Shown piece by piece: positions 31,662 through 32,706 of a stretch of 32,706 nucleotides of DNA (positions are counted from its first letter, which is position 1; each line of letters begins with the position of its first letter). The position numbers and the translations under genes were made by a program. The stretch comes from Prosthecodimorpha hirschii (GTDB taxonomy: Bacteria; Pseudomonadota; Alphaproteobacteria; Rhizobiales; Ancalomicrobiaceae): NCBI RefSeq assembly GCF_001305515.1, contig NZ_LJYW01000001.1, positions 4,450,202 through 4,482,907 on the forward strand. The letters run 5' to 3'. The notes below the pieces were generated by a model that saw only the letters and a program-made list of their open reading frames with translations, did not search any database and was not told the DNA's origin.

Positions 31662-32294
31662 ATGGGTCGGATGAGCATTTCGGGTCGGGTGGCTGCAGGC
31701 CCGGCGTTCGGGGTCCCGGCGTTCGGGGCTTTCGCCTTCGGCCTGGCGGCCCTGGCGGCGACGCTGGTGGCGCCGGTTTCGGCCTCGGCGCAGGCGGCGC
31801 GCGACCTGACGGTGGTGACCAAGCCGGAGCGGCCGCGGCCGCGTCCCGAGGCGGGCGGCGGCGGCGGGTCGGGCGTGTCGGGCCCGGTGACGGTGTCGCT
31901 GGTGCCGTCGGGCTCGCCGGTGATCCGGATCGGCGACCCGATCCGGTTCAAGGTGGTGTCGACCCATGCGGGCTTCGGCCATGTCTATGTGATGAGCGCC
32001 TCGGGGCGGGTGCAACTGTGGGCGGAGAACCTGCGGCTCCAGGCCGGGGTGCCGGTCGACCTGCCGCGGCGGGGGCTGGCGATCGTGGCGGCGCCGCCGG
32101 CGGGCGACGAGACGGTGCTGTTCGTGGCGACGCGCAAGCGCTTCCAGGGCTTCCTGGGCGGGTCGACGACGGCCAATCCGGCGGAACTGCAGATCACGCG
32201 GGACAGCCTGCTGCCGACCCTGCAGGGCAAGCTCGGCGTCTTCCCGCGCGAGCATTGGGGCTTCGCCCAGCTGGTCATCCGCGTCACCGAGTGA
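31662..32294 (+). CDS. Exported DUF4384-like protein
   Basis: The 210-residue protein has a long alanine/phenylalanine-rich signal (AFGAFAFGLAALAATLVAPV, cleavage near ASAQ/AARDL). After it comes RDLTVVTKPERPRPRP with a glycine-rich linker (about residues 45-72), then a domain typical of DUF4384: SPVIRIGDPIRFKVVSTHAG, FGHVYVMSASGRVQLW and GLAIVAAPPAGDETVLFVAT. DUF4384 domains occur in periplasmic and surface proteins, often with caspase-like peptidases or kinases, and have no assigned activity. GGGGGAGGGG lies upstream of the ATG. The next gene starts similarly after its signal, so the two may be paralogues acting together. Confidence 0.8.
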   Translation: MGRMSISGRVAAGPAFGVPAFGAFAFGLAALAATLVAPVSASAQAARDLTVVTKPERPRPRPEAGGGGGSGVSGPVTVSLVPSGSPVIRIGDPIRFKVVSTHAGFGHVYVMSASGRVQLWAENLRLQAGVPVDLPRRGLAIVAAPPAGDETVLFVATRKRFQGFLGGSTTANPAELQITRDSLLPTLQGKLGVFPREHWGFAQLVIRVTE

Positions 32295-32413
32295 GGCCGG
32301 CGCGGCGGGCCGGCTGGCCGGCCGGGACTGTCCGGCAGGCCGGCTGACTGGGCGGCGGGGCGGGGCACCGGGTTCCGATCCGGTTCCGGGATGCCTCGGT
32401 CCAGCCGAACCGT

Positions 32414-32469
32414 CCATCGCCTTCTATCCATCGCTTCCGATCCATCGCTTCCGTTCCAACGTTTCCGAG
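32414..32469. repeat. Four 14-base tandem repeats
   Basis: Units of the form CCATCGCTTCCGAT occur at 32414-32427, 32428-32441, 32442-32455 and 32456-32469, the middle two nearly identical and the outer two diverged. They lie in the gap of about 220 bases between the two exported protein genes. The left part of that gap is a run of GGCCGGC-type repeats with no gene seen. Confidence 0.85.
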
Positions 32470-32517
32470 ACCATCCGGGCGGCGCGCGGCGCCGGCCCGC
32501 ATCCCAAGGAGAGTTCC

Positions 32518-32706
32518 ATGCGCCATTCGATCGCCGTCGCGGGGCTCGCGGCCCTGCTTCTCGCCAGCGCCGCGGCCGTGCCGGCCTCGGCCCAGACGGT
32601 GCGCGACCTGTCGGTCGTGCAGAGCCAGGCCTACGAGGCGGTCAAGCCGCGGCCGGGCCCGCTGACGGTGCTGACCCTGCTCGACCGGGCCGACGCGACC
32701 TATGCG
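32518..32706 (+). CDS. Exported protein, start only (cut by window end)
   Basis: The first 63 codons are visible. AAGGAGAG lies upstream of the ATG. A Sec signal (MRHSIAVAGLAALLLASAAA, cleavage near ASAQ/TVRDL) leads into TVRDLSVVQSQAYEAVKPRP, which resembles AARDLTVVTKPERPRPRP in the preceding protein, so a paralogous family is likely. The following text (GPLTVLTLLDRADATYA) does not identify a domain. The gene continues past 32706, so neither its length nor its function can be given. Confidence 0.75.
   Translation, partial: MRHSIAVAGLAALLLASAAAVPASAQTVRDLSVVQSQAYEAVKPRPGPLTVLTLLDRADATYA

Noticed and set aside
31347-32417. Minus-strand frame of about 356 codons opposite the DUF4384-like gene
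   Set aside because: It is low-complexity arginine/histidine text antisense to a gene with a signal peptide, good ribosome-binding site and family motifs.

Overview
The window is very GC-rich, gene-dense DNA that looks like the chromosome of a soil or water alphaproteobacterium. Hyphomicrobiales is the best guess, from the many NitT/TauT-type and branched-chain-amino-acid-type importers, IclR and LysR regulators, Tat signals, and a rhizobial-style 'cccttcgggcaccttctcc' intergenic repeat. The placement is inference; no rRNA or marker gene is present. No tRNA, rRNA, CRISPR array, transposase, integrase or phage gene was seen.

The layout is three transporter-centred catabolic clusters followed by a miscellaneous right end. 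Cluster A (about 2048-9056, all minus strand) runs Tat-exported binding protein, ATPase, permease, FAD oxidoreductase, class III CoA-transferase, enoyl-CoA hydratase and LysR regulator, with an MFS exporter (434-1717) beyond it. It reads as uptake of a small acid or aromatic compound, redox modification, CoA activation and hydration. A small deaminase (9343-9768) stands alone on the plus strand between clusters A and B.

Cluster B (9847-18925) is built around an IclR regulator (16257-17078). Leftward on the minus strand lie a periplasmic binding protein, LivF, LivM, LivG, LivH, a cupin-like protein and a quinone-reductase-like flavoprotein. Rightward on the plus strand lie an HpcH/HpaI aldolase and a DUF6282 metal-hydrolase-like protein. 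The same inverted repeat, GTTTCG-N5-CGAAAC, lies just upstream of both arms, so the IclR protein probably controls both as one regulon. Cluster C (19035-25412) is a second divergent IclR cluster. Its minus arm holds a permease, binding protein, SDR dehydrogenase and DUF4286 protein. Its plus arm holds the IclR gene, the missing ATPase, a SIS-domain protein with an altered sugar-phosphate loop, and a 2-keto-4-pentenoate-hydratase-like enzyme, joined by ATGA overlaps.

The right end (25668-32706) holds a secreted caspase-like protein, an exported SMP-30-type beta-propeller and a DUF2891 protein. Converging on these is a pair made of a membrane protein and a Tat-exported spermidine-synthase-like protein. 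Then come a lower-GC DUF2750 gene that looks acquired, and two tandem exported proteins with similar N-termini, the first with a DUF4384-like domain and the second cut by the window edge. Several intergenic gaps carry short tandem or inverted repeats. The strongest leads for new biology are the two-armed IclR/DUF6282 regulon, cluster A, cluster C with its unusual SIS protein, and the spermidine-synthase-like protein that appears to be exported.
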